A program made the translations under genes and the position numbers. From an uncultured Saprospiraceae bacterium (GTDB taxonomy: Bacteria > Bacteroidota > Bacteroidia > Chitinophagales > Saprospiraceae): 45,457 nucleotides of DNA. Location: positions 1 through 45,457 of the forward strand of contig CALDYJ010000100.1 in the NCBI GenBank assembly GCA_937941095.1, given 5' to 3'. The notes beneath the pieces are model-generated. The model saw nothing but the letters and a program-made list of their open reading frames with translations, had not been told where the DNA came from and did no database searches. Every line of letters begins with the position of its first letter. Position 1 is the stretch's first letter. Below, in pieces: positions 35,795-44,317 of this stretch.

Positions 35795-37273
35795 ATGGAT
35801 AAGAATTATTTGGAAAATAGAATGCAGAACGAATTGCCAGAACACGAAGTGTTCATCGATACTGATCAACTTTGGAGCAGCATTCAGAAAAAAGAAAAAA
35901 AGAAGAACCGAACCTTGTATCCATTTTTCTTTTTTGGACTTTTGCTTTTAACTGGCCTTGGGATCTTGTTGTTTTTCGAAAATGCTGGACCACAAAACCT
36001 AAAAGATTCCAAGACGAACGCAAACTTTGGTGTAGAATCAATTAATAAAGTAGAAAATGAAAAACAAACTCATTATAAAAAACAAACTCAAACATTAACT
36101 TCAGCCCAAACAGAAACACAAAATCAAACAAAAGCAAACAAAAGCACAAAGCTTAATCTTTACAAGAAAAAAGAAATTGACTTCGCTCCGTTTGCCAAAA
36201 AAGAAAAGCATGACAAATTAGAGCATCAAGAAGAAAAACTTTACCAAAAGAGCTATTCTATAAATGAAATAAGTAAAAGTAATGCAGTTAAGCTAAATAC
36301 CGATAAAAAAACCATTCATGAGCAATCTTCAAAATTACCTTTTGAAATTGAATCAAAAGAAAATAAAGTCGGTTCAAAATTTGACACTGCCAAAGTCACA
36401 GATGACCAAAATACAGATGCACCTAAGCCAGTAACCACAAATCCAGTAGGAGAAAAAGAAGATGAAGCAATTGTAACGGCTAAGTCTGAATTCGATGGTG
36501 AACCCTTCGTCCTGAAAAATGAATTAGAAGAAACCAAATCACTAGCTAAAGTAAAAAAGACCAAGAATTTCAAACTTCAATTAAGTCCTTTTGTGCAATA
36601 TGGCAATCCAAATAAATCATTCGAATACGATGGCGTAGATGAAAAATCAATTGTAGAAAAAAGAAATTTAGCAGAAAACCCTTTGGAACAAATAAGCTTT
36701 GGATTTTTGGCAGCTTTAAAACATAGTGCTGGATTTAGTTTTGGAAGTGGGATAGAATTTACAAGACTGCAAGAGGAAATGATTTATTTAGAAGAATTAC
36801 AAAGCATGGTATTATATCCAGATCAATTATCAGGTATTGTAAACCAAAGTGATGGTACAATCCAAGAGTTGAAAGAAGACATTATGGTTCCAAGAACAAC
36901 AATTAATGAATACTATGTGTACAACACTTATACAAGATGGGATTTGCCGCTTATCTTATCTTATGAAAAAAGATGGAATAAACTTTCTTTAAAAGGAGAT
37001 CTTAAATACTTAATAAACATAAATCAAAAGTTTGATGGATACCTTTTAAATGAAAAGATAGATTTCTTATTAGTCGAGAAAAATCCAACTATCTTAAAAA
37101 CTAAGGTAGGTACCGATCTTTTTGTAAGTTTTGGTTTGGGTTATCATTTTAAAAAGTTTTGCTTAAGACTTAGTCCTTTTGCCCAATTAGATAAAACTCA
37201 GGTCTTAACAAATGATAACAAACTGAAGCAATTTTATCGATCTTACGGTCTAAGGTTAAATACGGAATTTTAA
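35795..37273 (+). CDS. Putative anti-sigma protein: inner-membrane helix, long linker, barrel-like C-terminus
   Basis: A 492-aa protein with three parts. Residues 1-41 are cytoplasmic and charged (LENRMQNELPEHEVFIDTDQ, then a lysine-rich stretch) and would meet the sigma factor. Residues 42-61 are a membrane helix (YPFFFFGLLLLTGLGILLF). Residues about 65-257 are a low-complexity Lys/Gln/Glu/Thr linker without hydrophobic core. Residues about 258-492 show outer-membrane-barrel style strands (KLQLSPFVQYGNPN, FGSGIEFTRLQEEM, CLRLSPFAQLDKTQ, and the final aromatic SYGLRLNTEF). There is no cleavable signal peptide. The linker is long enough to span a periplasm, so one chain may link the inner and outer membranes. 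It is tightly coupled to the sigma gene. The anti-sigma role is inferred from position and topology. Confidence 0.75.
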   Translation: MDKNYLENRMQNELPEHEVFIDTDQLWSSIQKKEKKKNRTLYPFFFFGLLLLTGLGILLFFENAGPQNLKDSKTNANFGVESINKVENEKQTHYKKQTQTLTSAQTETQNQTKANKSTKLNLYKKKEIDFAPFAKKEKHDKLEHQEEKLYQKSYSINEISKSNAVKLNTDKKTIHEQSSKLPFEIESKENKVGSKFDTAKVTDDQNTDAPKPVTTNPVGEKEDEAIVTAKSEFDGEPFVLKNELEETKSLAKVKKTKNFKLQLSPFVQYGNPNKSFEYDGVDEKSIVEKRNLAENPLEQISFGFLAALKHSAGFSFGSGIEFTRLQEEMIYLEELQSMVLYPDQLSGIVNQSDGTIQELKEDIMVPRTTINEYYVYNTYTRWDLPLILSYEKRWNKLSLKGDLKYLININQKFDGYLLNEKIDFLLVEKNPTILKTKVGTDLFVSFGLGYHFKKFCLRLSPFAQLDKTQVLTNDNKLKQFYRSYGLRLNTEF

Positions 37274-37291
37274 AATTAATTAAACTCCAGA

Positions 37292-37837
37292 TTAAGATTT
37301 TGCTTCTCTAATTTTTTTATACCATTTCACGCCTAGGTATAAAGCTAAAGCAAATACAATTACTGCAGGGATGGTCCACGCAAAATGTTCTAAATTTTTT
37401 AATACTGCCAACAACACAATGCATAATAAAAATAGAGTAGGTACCTCATTAAGCATTCGAAATTTTTGAGAAGAAAAAATAGTAGCACCACTTTCTATCT
37501 TTTTAATGATGTCACCACAATAATAGGTGTACCAGGATAAACCCATCAATAAAACGAGCTTTAAATGCAACCAATGGGAAAGTTTAAACCAGTCCCATCC
37601 ATAAAAACAAATCATAGCAATTCCAAACACCCAAGTCATGTTTAATGCTGGAAGGGTTATGATCTTATATACCCTTTGCTGCATTAATAAAAATTGCTCC
37701 TTTAAAATAGATCTTTCAGGCTCTTTCTTATCTAATGCTTCTGCATAGTAAACAAACATTCTCAACAAATAAAATAAGCCAGCAAACCAAGCTACAAAGC
37801 CAACTATGTGTAAAACTTTTAGGTATTGAATGACCAT
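37292..37837 (-). CDS. hemJ: Protoporphyrinogen IX oxidase, HemJ type
   Basis: A 181-aa integral membrane protein with about four helices. The N-terminus YLKVLHIVGFVAWFAGLFYL (with conserved His10) and the later KLSHWLHLKLVLLMGLSWYT (His91, Lys93) are diagnostic of the HemJ family (older name: CopD-like/UPF0093). HemJ oxidises protoporphyrinogen IX to protoporphyrin IX in the cytoplasmic membrane, the penultimate step of heme synthesis, and binds heme itself. The gene is convergent with the putative anti-sigma gene (18 bases between stops) and divergent from the S9 peptidase gene, with two inverted repeats in the shared 153-base upstream region. Confidence 0.92.
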   Translation of the reverse strand: MVIQYLKVLHIVGFVAWFAGLFYLLRMFVYYAEALDKKEPERSILKEQFLLMQQRVYKIITLPALNMTWVFGIAMICFYGWDWFKLSHWLHLKLVLLMGLSWYTYYCGDIIKKIESGATIFSSQKFRMLNEVPTLFLLCIVLLAVLKNLEHFAWTIPAVIVFALALYLGVKWYKKIREAKS

Positions 37838-37849
37838 TTTTTACGCGAT

Positions 37850-37878
37850 TATTAGTTAATGCGGTAATTTAACTAATA
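37850..37878. promoter_or_regulatory. 10-bp inverted repeat upstream of hemJ, possible operator
   Basis: TATTAGTTAA (37850-37859) and TTAACTAATA (37869-37878) are perfect arms separated by TGCGGTAAT. They lie 12 bases before the hemJ start in the divergent hemJ / S9 peptidase region. The size and symmetry suit a dimeric regulator. Confidence 0.4.
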
Positions 37879-37885
37879 TTTTTTC

Positions 37886-37905
37886 ACCTTTTATCACAAA
37901 AAGGT
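37886..37905. promoter_or_regulatory. Second inverted repeat in the hemJ / S9 peptidase region
   Basis: ACCTTTT and AAAAGGT are perfect 7-bp arms with a 6-base spacer (ATCACA). They lie 8 bases beyond the preceding dyad. This is low-complexity sequence, so chance is possible. Confidence 0.3.
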
Positions 37906-37990
37906 AAAGCATAGCCTCTATGTTAATCCAATCATTGATTTTATACATAATGTTAATAATTCGTAATTTAAAGTTCAATAAATAAACATT

Positions 37991-40807
37991 ATGTTGAGAT
38001 CAGCCTTATCCTTAGGAATAGCTTTAGCTTTCTTTTTTCATTTAAATGCTCAAGATTATTCAAAAAAAAGAATGGATGCCTCTGTTTTTGAGGAGTGGAA
38101 ATCTATAAGTGCCGTTCAAATTTCTAACGATGGCCAATGGGTCACTTACAATTTAAGCACCGAAGAAAAAGATAAAAAATTACACTTAATTAATACCAAA
38201 ACATTAGCACAGAAATCTTTTCCAAGAGCGGAAAATGCAAAAATCACCTATGATAATGCACATTTGATTTATACGAGTTCTCCTCCTATAGATTCCATCA
38301 AAGCCATGAGAAGAAAGAAAATGAAAGATGATGAACTCCCCGGGGATACTTTATGTATATACGATTTAAGAACAAGTAATTTAGAAAAGATTCCTGACTT
38401 TAGTAATTATAAAATCCCTGAGAAATGGAGTGGATTTATCTTTTATCAATTAAAACCCAAAATAGGAGAAGGGAAAGGTGCAAAAGTAGGTGTGGATTCT
38501 CTTACTCAAGAAATCACTTTAGAATGGGATAAAGAAAATGAAGAAAATGGGAGTAGACTTTATTTTAAAAACTTGAACAGCTCAAGATTGGATTCGTTTA
38601 TTTACGTCAAAGATTATGTCTTGGCGGAAGAGTCAGCAAATGTTCTTTTTCATAGCATAGGAGATGATTCCACTTTTTTAAATGGTGTTTATAAATATGA
38701 TTTGGAGATCAGAAGATTAGATGTTTTGACAAAAGATAAAGGTGAAGTTAAAAATCTCACTTTAAATAAATCAGGCCAAAAAGCTGCTTTTCACATCAAC
38801 AGGGATACGAATGACTTGCAAGTACTTCCTTTTGAAATGATGTATGCTGAAGGCGCAAAGAAAGCTAAGTCAATTGCTCATCATAACAGTAGAAATATTC
38901 CTTCAGGATGGTACATCAATGAATTTTCGAAACCATACTTTTCTAAAGACCAAAGCGCATTATTTTATGGCATAAAACCAAGGCCTATCCTTCAAGATAC
39001 CGCTCTATTGGAAGATGAAATTGTTAATGTAGAGGTCTGGTCTTACAAAGATAAAATGTTACATACTCAGCAAAAAGTAAGAAAGGATGACTTTGCTAAG
39101 AAAGCATATATGATGCGTTACGATTGCCAGAAAGGTGCTTCAGTGCAATTAACCTATCCTGGCGAAGGTTCCGATTTGATTCTGACAAAGGATAAAAATG
39201 AAAAAACGTTTTTAATCACTGAACAAAGTAAACATTTGGAAAGCATTTCATGGGAAGGATTTCCTTCTTACAAGGATATTTATTTAGTAGATGAATTTGG
39301 AGAAAAAGAATTGTTAGAAGAAAGAATTAGAGCAAATGTAAATACTTCTCCAAGCGGTAAATACATCTATTATTTTTCATCTCCCGATTCTGAATGGTTT
39401 TGCATAAATAAAAAAACAAAGAAAAAAATAAGTCTTTCACAAAAGATAAGTGAAAAAGTTTATAACGAATTACATGATACACCTTCTTTTCCATGGCCTT
39501 ATGGAATAGCAGCTTGGACGAAAGATGATCAGCAAATCATTATTTACGATAGATATGATTTATGGTTAGTTAGTCCAAACAAATCATCAAAAGCAGAAAA
39601 ACTAACCAATGGGCGATTGGATAAAATCAGCTACCGTTTATTGCGCTTAGATCCTGATCAGACAAGTATTAATCCTAATGAGGATCTCACTTTATTTTTT
39701 TACGATGATGCGACTGGAGCTTCTGGCTACGCCTCTTTAAACCTAAAGGAAAAAGAGTTGAAGGAACTCATTAAATCAGATCATAGGTACAACAAACCGA
39801 TTAAAGCTAAAAATGCGGATGTATTAATTTTTAGAAAAGAAAGCTTTAAAGAATACCCGAACTTAGAAACTACTAACTCAAAATTTGAGAATCCAAAAAT
39901 GATTAGCGATGCTAATCCTCAACAAGAAGAATATTCTTGGGGAAACATAGAATGGTATCGTTGGCAAGCTCATGATGGACAAGAATTGCGAGGACTATTA
40001 CTAAAACCAGATAACTTTGATCCCAACAAAAAGTATCCCATGTTAGTTAACTTTTATGAAAAAAGTTCCGAAGGGATTCACAGGCATCGTGCTCCTTATC
40101 CTCATCGCTCTACAATCAACTATGCTTATTATGTTAATAGAGGATATGTGATTTTCAATCCGGATGTTCCATATAAGGAAGGTTATCCAGGACAAAGTGC
40201 CTTCAATGCTGTGGTATCTGGGGTAGAGTCATTAATAAAAGAAGGGTTTGTAGACGAAGACAAAATTGGAGTGCAAGGACATTCATGGGGAGGATATCAG
40301 GTCGCACATTTAATTACCAAAACAGATATTTTTGCTTGTGCAGAATCTGGTGCACCCGTTGTAAATATGATTTCTGCTTATGGTGGCATCAGATGGCAAA
40401 CAGGATTAAGTAGAATGTTTCAATATGAACATACGCAGAGTAGACTTGGAGCAACCCTTTGGGACAAACCCGAATTGTATATAGAAAATTCTCCAATATT
40501 TGAACTCGACAAAGTCAATACACCTGTATTAATCATGCATAATGATAAAGATGGCCATGTACCATGGTATCAGGGCATAGAATATTTCGTCTCAATGAGG
40601 AGATTAAATAAACCAGCCTGGATGCTAAATTACAATAATGAGCCTCATTGGCCATTAAAAAGAGTTAATCGACTTGACTTTAACCTCAGAATGGAGCAAT
40701 TTTTTGATCATTATTTATTGGATAAACCAATGCCGGATTGGATGAAAAATGGCGTATCTGCAATAAATAAAGGAATTAATCAAGGATTCGAACTTGAAAA
40801 GAATTAA
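37991..40807 (+). CDS. S9-family (prolyl oligopeptidase-like) serine peptidase
   Basis: A 938-aa protein with signal peptide MLRSALSLGIALAFFFHLNA. The long N-terminal part (to about residue 640) is the beta-propeller of S9 peptidases, with TolB/WD-like phrases such as VQISNDGQWVTYNLSTEE and INTSPSGKYIYYFS-type strands. The C-terminal alpha/beta hydrolase has Ser765 in QGHSWGGYQ, Asp854 in HNDKDGHVPW and His886 in NNEPHWPL, a complete triad. It begins YRWQAHDGQELRGLLLKPDN. It should cleave peptides in the periplasm or outside the cell. There is no T9SS domain or lipobox, so it is probably periplasmic. The MATE transporter gene follows after 30 bases. Confidence 0.93.
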   Translation: MLRSALSLGIALAFFFHLNAQDYSKKRMDASVFEEWKSISAVQISNDGQWVTYNLSTEEKDKKLHLINTKTLAQKSFPRAENAKITYDNAHLIYTSSPPIDSIKAMRRKKMKDDELPGDTLCIYDLRTSNLEKIPDFSNYKIPEKWSGFIFYQLKPKIGEGKGAKVGVDSLTQEITLEWDKENEENGSRLYFKNLNSSRLDSFIYVKDYVLAEESANVLFHSIGDDSTFLNGVYKYDLEIRRLDVLTKDKGEVKNLTLNKSGQKAAFHINRDTNDLQVLPFEMMYAEGAKKAKSIAHHNSRNIPSGWYINEFSKPYFSKDQSALFYGIKPRPILQDTALLEDEIVNVEVWSYKDKMLHTQQKVRKDDFAKKAYMMRYDCQKGASVQLTYPGEGSDLILTKDKNEKTFLITEQSKHLESISWEGFPSYKDIYLVDEFGEKELLEERIRANVNTSPSGKYIYYFSSPDSEWFCINKKTKKKISLSQKISEKVYNELHDTPSFPWPYGIAAWTKDDQQIIIYDRYDLWLVSPNKSSKAEKLTNGRLDKISYRLLRLDPDQTSINPNEDLTLFFYDDATGASGYASLNLKEKELKELIKSDHRYNKPIKAKNADVLIFRKESFKEYPNLETTNSKFENPKMISDANPQQEEYSWGNIEWYRWQAHDGQELRGLLLKPDNFDPNKKYPMLVNFYEKSSEGIHRHRAPYPHRSTINYAYYVNRGYVIFNPDVPYKEGYPGQSAFNAVVSGVESLIKEGFVDEDKIGVQGHSWGGYQVAHLITKTDIFACAESGAPVVNMISAYGGIRWQTGLSRMFQYEHTQSRLGATLWDKPELYIENSPIFELDKVNTPVLIMHNDKDGHVPWYQGIEYFVSMRRLNKPAWMLNYNNEPHWPLKRVNRLDFNLRMEQFFDHYLLDKPMPDWMKNGVSAINKGINQGFELEKN

Positions 40808-40815
40808 TACTTTTG
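40808..40815 (+). promoter_or_regulatory. Possible Bacteroidota -7 element before the MATE gene
   Basis: TACTTTTG matches the TAnnTTTG -7 consensus of Bacteroidota promoters and ends 22 bases before the ATG. No well-spaced -33 TTG is present, so it is weak. Confidence 0.25.
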
Positions 40816-40837
40816 CATAAGCCACTAGGCTTCATTA

Positions 40838-42178
40838 ATGAGAATAAGTACAAGTTATAAAAACATTCTTTCTTTATCGGGTCCAATCATGTTGGGTTCT
40901 GCTGTGCAGCAGATCATAACTTTAACGGATGGAGTCTTTTTGTTTCATTCTTCCGAATCAGATTTTGCCGCAATAGGAGTGGTGAGTGTTTTTTATTTGA
41001 TGATAGCTGCTATTGGGTATAATTTTTCCAAAGGTGGTCAGATCATGATCGCTCGTAGATCTGGTGAAAATAAATCAACAAAGATAGGTGAGGTTTTTCA
41101 AGCCATGCTCTTTTTCGAAATTGCTCTTGCGATTTTTCTATTTCTAGTCATGCAGTTTGGTGCTTATTACGTATTTGCTTCAAATGTAGATTCAGATATT
41201 ATTTTCTACAAATGCATGGACTATTTGTATTACAGATCCTTTGGAGTCTTCTTTAGTTTTATTGGACTTTCATTCATTTCATTTTACACGGGGATAGCTA
41301 GAACCCAATTTATCGTTATTGACTCGATTATTTTAGCCATATCAAATGTCGTTTTAAATTATGGACTAATCTTTGGAAATCTTGGCTTGCCTGAAATGGG
41401 CATTGCTGGAGCTGGATTGGCAAGTACTATTGCAGAAGGAATAGCATTTATCTGTTTTCTTTTGTACATGCTTTGGGATAAGAAGTTAAAAGAGTATAAG
41501 CTAACGACCATTCCTAATAAAATAGATTTCGATAGCATTAGAACTCAGATTAGAATTTCTTTGCCTGTTGTTTTACAAGCAATAGTTGGTTTTGGTTCTT
41601 GGTTTGTCTTTTTTGGACTCATTGAAAATTTAGGCGAAAGGCCCCTAGCCATTACAAACCTAGTGCGCATGGTTTATTTAGCTTTGTCGATTCCGACATG
41701 GGGATTTGCATCAGGTGCCAATACTATGGTCAGCAACCTCATTGGAAGCAACGAAAGAAAAGAAATCATACCTATTTTATGGAAGATTTCGAAAATTTGC
41801 TTGTTGTGGACTTGTGTCCTAACCTTACCAATAGTTTTGTTTCCGGAATGGCTTCTGTATCCTTTATTTGGAAAAGAAGACATGTCTTTAATCATTGAAG
41901 CAAAACCAGTCTTTTATGTCATGGTAATTATCCTTTTGTTGTTTAGCATCGGAGGGGTATTTTTTAACGGTTTAGCTGCCACTGGAGCAACTTGGTATGG
42001 CCTAGCCATTCAAACCATTGCTGCAATATTGTACCTTACTTACATCATCTTACTCATCAAGTTTATGGATGGCAATCTGATTTGGGCTTGGTCATCTGAA
42101 ATATTCTATTGGATCTTCGTTTTCATCTGCTCTTATTTGTTTTTAAAATCAGGTAAATGGTGGAAATTGAAAGTTTAA
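40838..42178 (+). CDS. MATE-family efflux transporter
   Basis: A 446-aa inner-membrane protein with about 12 helices. The start SYKNILSLSGPIMLGSAVQQ, then TLTDGVFLFH, and the internal GIAGAGLASTIAEGIAFICF and WGFASGANTMVSNLIGS are typical of MATE (NorM/DinF-like) cation-coupled exporters. The fold appears complete in two halves (second half from about residue 235, IRISLPVVLQAIVGFGSW). The substrate cannot be inferred. A small hairpin AAGCC-ACTA-GGCTT (40819-40832) lies just before the start codon. It may be co-transcribed with the S9 peptidase or have its own promoter. Confidence 0.92.
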   Translation: MRISTSYKNILSLSGPIMLGSAVQQIITLTDGVFLFHSSESDFAAIGVVSVFYLMIAAIGYNFSKGGQIMIARRSGENKSTKIGEVFQAMLFFEIALAIFLFLVMQFGAYYVFASNVDSDIIFYKCMDYLYYRSFGVFFSFIGLSFISFYTGIARTQFIVIDSIILAISNVVLNYGLIFGNLGLPEMGIAGAGLASTIAEGIAFICFLLYMLWDKKLKEYKLTTIPNKIDFDSIRTQIRISLPVVLQAIVGFGSWFVFFGLIENLGERPLAITNLVRMVYLALSIPTWGFASGANTMVSNLIGSNERKEIIPILWKISKICLLWTCVLTLPIVLFPEWLLYPLFGKEDMSLIIEAKPVFYVMVIILLLFSIGGVFFNGLAATGATWYGLAIQTIAAILYLTYIILLIKFMDGNLIWAWSSEIFYWIFVFICSYLFLKSGKWWKLKV

Positions 42179-42208
42179 ACTCAATCCCTAGGGGATCTCC
42201 TTATAAGC

Positions 42209-42232
42209 ATACCCTAAATGGGTTATTTTTTT
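42209..42232 (+). terminator. Weak terminator candidate after the MATE gene
   Basis: ATACCC pairs with GGGTTAT (one bulge) around the loop TAAAT, followed by seven T. The stem is short but the T tract is good and the position is right. Confidence 0.4.
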
Positions 42233-42345
42233 CAACTTTCGTTGGCCATTTTTGACTCAAGCCATTTTAACACTTACCTTAGAGACTCAACGATTATTCC
42301 CAAAATATCATTAACGAATTATAAAAGAAGAATAAACTTCTTCCC

Positions 42346-44310
42346 ATGAGCATGCATTTTACCCATTACACACTTATTATATTATTCCTTTGTACTTTCA
42401 AGGTCTCCACTGCTCAAATTAGCGATGGGGGCTTTCCTTTTAGTGCACAACAAAATAACATAGAAATACCCACCCTTAAAATTAATTCTCCAGCTCACGC
42501 TAAGTTAATGGCAGAAGATGAAAATAATGCTTGGGGCAATAGGGTAGCTGCACCACTAAAAATCAATGCAGACCTTAACAATGCAGGGAAGTGGACAGAT
42601 TTAGATAAAAACGCTAGACTTTGGACCTTAGGTATCCATTCAAAAAATGCAAAAGCTTTAGCCTTGCAATTGGATAACTTTTATATTCCTGTAGGAGCTA
42701 AATTGTTTTTTTATAACGAAGATAGGTCTCAAATCCTAGGAGCGTACACAGATAAAGTTAATAATCCTAAGCAAGTATTTTTTGCAGGTATTTTAAAAGG
42801 AGAAAAAATCATCATCGAATATTTTGAACCCAGCGAAGTTAAAGGCCAAGGAAAATTTAGAATATTTAATGTTCTTCATGTCTACAAAGAAGAAGGCCTT
42901 GAAGCGCTCTCTCCAATTGAAGATCAAGGAAGAGATTTTGGTGATTCCGCAGCAGGTTGTCACATTAACATTAATTGCCCAGAAGCTTCGGCGATGCAGG
43001 TTCAAAAAAATGCTGTTTGTAGAATAATAATGGTGCTGGAAGAAGGCATGGGTTATTGTACAGGTTCATTAATGAATAACAGCAGTGAAGATGCAAAGCC
43101 TTATGTTTTGTCGGCATTCCATTGCCAAAGTGAATACACCCCAATGTATGAATTCTATAGGTTTGATTTTAACTATGAAGGCACTAGTTGTACTGACCCA
43201 AGCAACGAACCTTCATTTAATTCAATAACAGGTTGCTCAGCCATTGCAGGATATGCAGATACTGACTTTCAACTTTTTGAATTGTCAAGTAATGTTCCTT
43301 TGTCTTTTGCTCCATACTTTCTTGGGTGGAATAAGGACATAGCTTATGAACCATTAGGTTCGAATCTAATCCATCACCCAGCTGGTGACATCAAAAAGTA
43401 CTCACACGAATTTTCAGAAACGCGTATTTTTAATAATACTGTGACTTGGGATAATGATTTAATCACAACTCCACAATCTCACTTTAGAGTAAAACTGGAC
43501 GTTGGTGCTTATGAAGGAGGATCTTCAGGCGGACCATTATTAGACAATAGTGGATATGTAGTGGGACAGCTACATGGTGGAACAGCTTTATGTGATCAAG
43601 CCATTGGTTTTTGTGGCCGATTAGCCAAGTCCTGGGAGGGAGGAGGTACTCCAGATACTAGATTAAAAGATTGGTTGGATCCTCTAAATGAAGATGCTAC
43701 TCAAATAGAAGGTTTCGATCCTACTTCAATTTCTGGTCAAACGGTTACAGTTGATGGGACTGTTGCCTTAGAAAATGGATTACCTTTTGAAGGAGTAAGC
43801 GTAAATTTGGTCTCTGAAACAAATCCAAATGAATTTACCGTTTTACAAACTGTAGAATCTGATGCAAATGGTCAATATGTTTTCGAAAATGTTCTTACAG
43901 GAGGAGATTACGTAATTGCTGCAGAGTTAGAAGGTTGCCATCGAAACGGAATTACAACTTTTGATTTGATCTTAATATCTCAACACATTTTAGGTGTTGC
44001 TGAATTTAGTACGCCAGAAGCGTATATAAAAGCTGATGTAAATGGTAGTGGAACAATTACCACGTTTGATATCATTCAAGCAAGACAATTAATCTTAGAG
44101 CAGATTGCTGAACTTCCCCAAAATTCAGCTTATTACTTTATGAACGATGAATTTACATTTGCTGTAGGGAGTTCTAATGTATTCGAAAATGCACCTACTG
44201 GAAATCCATTCATTATTAACCTACTTTTCCTTTCGGAAGATACTACGGTTCCAAACTTTATAGCATTGAAGGTGGCAGATGTAAATGGTTCAGCTACAGC
44301 CTGTCCTTAA
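42346..44310 (+). CDS. Secreted trypsin-like serine peptidase with dockerin-like domain, apparently short at the C-terminus
   Basis: A 654-aa protein with signal peptide MSMHFTHYTLIILFLCTFKVSTA. The peptidase domain, about residues 200-450, resembles lysyl-endopeptidase-like S1 enzymes: His259 in LSAFHCQ, Asp307 in DTDFQLFEL and Ser394 in EGGSSGGPL. Residues about 465-530 are a carboxypeptidase-regulatory-like beta domain (TVDGTVALENGLPFEGVSVN). A dockerin-like pair follows, ITTFDLILISQHILG and ADVNGSGTITTFDIIQARQL; the first calcium loop is degenerate (CHRNG). The protein stops at ADVNGSATACP with no T9SS domain, whereas proteins of this layout that I know of continue further. It ends 7 bases from the convergent hemL stop. 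It probably degrades extracellular protein. Confidence 0.87.
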   Translation: MSMHFTHYTLIILFLCTFKVSTAQISDGGFPFSAQQNNIEIPTLKINSPAHAKLMAEDENNAWGNRVAAPLKINADLNNAGKWTDLDKNARLWTLGIHSKNAKALALQLDNFYIPVGAKLFFYNEDRSQILGAYTDKVNNPKQVFFAGILKGEKIIIEYFEPSEVKGQGKFRIFNVLHVYKEEGLEALSPIEDQGRDFGDSAAGCHININCPEASAMQVQKNAVCRIIMVLEEGMGYCTGSLMNNSSEDAKPYVLSAFHCQSEYTPMYEFYRFDFNYEGTSCTDPSNEPSFNSITGCSAIAGYADTDFQLFELSSNVPLSFAPYFLGWNKDIAYEPLGSNLIHHPAGDIKKYSHEFSETRIFNNTVTWDNDLITTPQSHFRVKLDVGAYEGGSSGGPLLDNSGYVVGQLHGGTALCDQAIGFCGRLAKSWEGGGTPDTRLKDWLDPLNEDATQIEGFDPTSISGQTVTVDGTVALENGLPFEGVSVNLVSETNPNEFTVLQTVESDANGQYVFENVLTGGDYVIAAELEGCHRNGITTFDLILISQHILGVAEFSTPEAYIKADVNGSGTITTFDIIQARQLILEQIAELPQNSAYYFMNDEFTFAVGSSNVFENAPTGNPFIINLLFLSEDTTVPNFIALKVADVNGSATACP

Positions 44311-44317
44311 TATTTAG

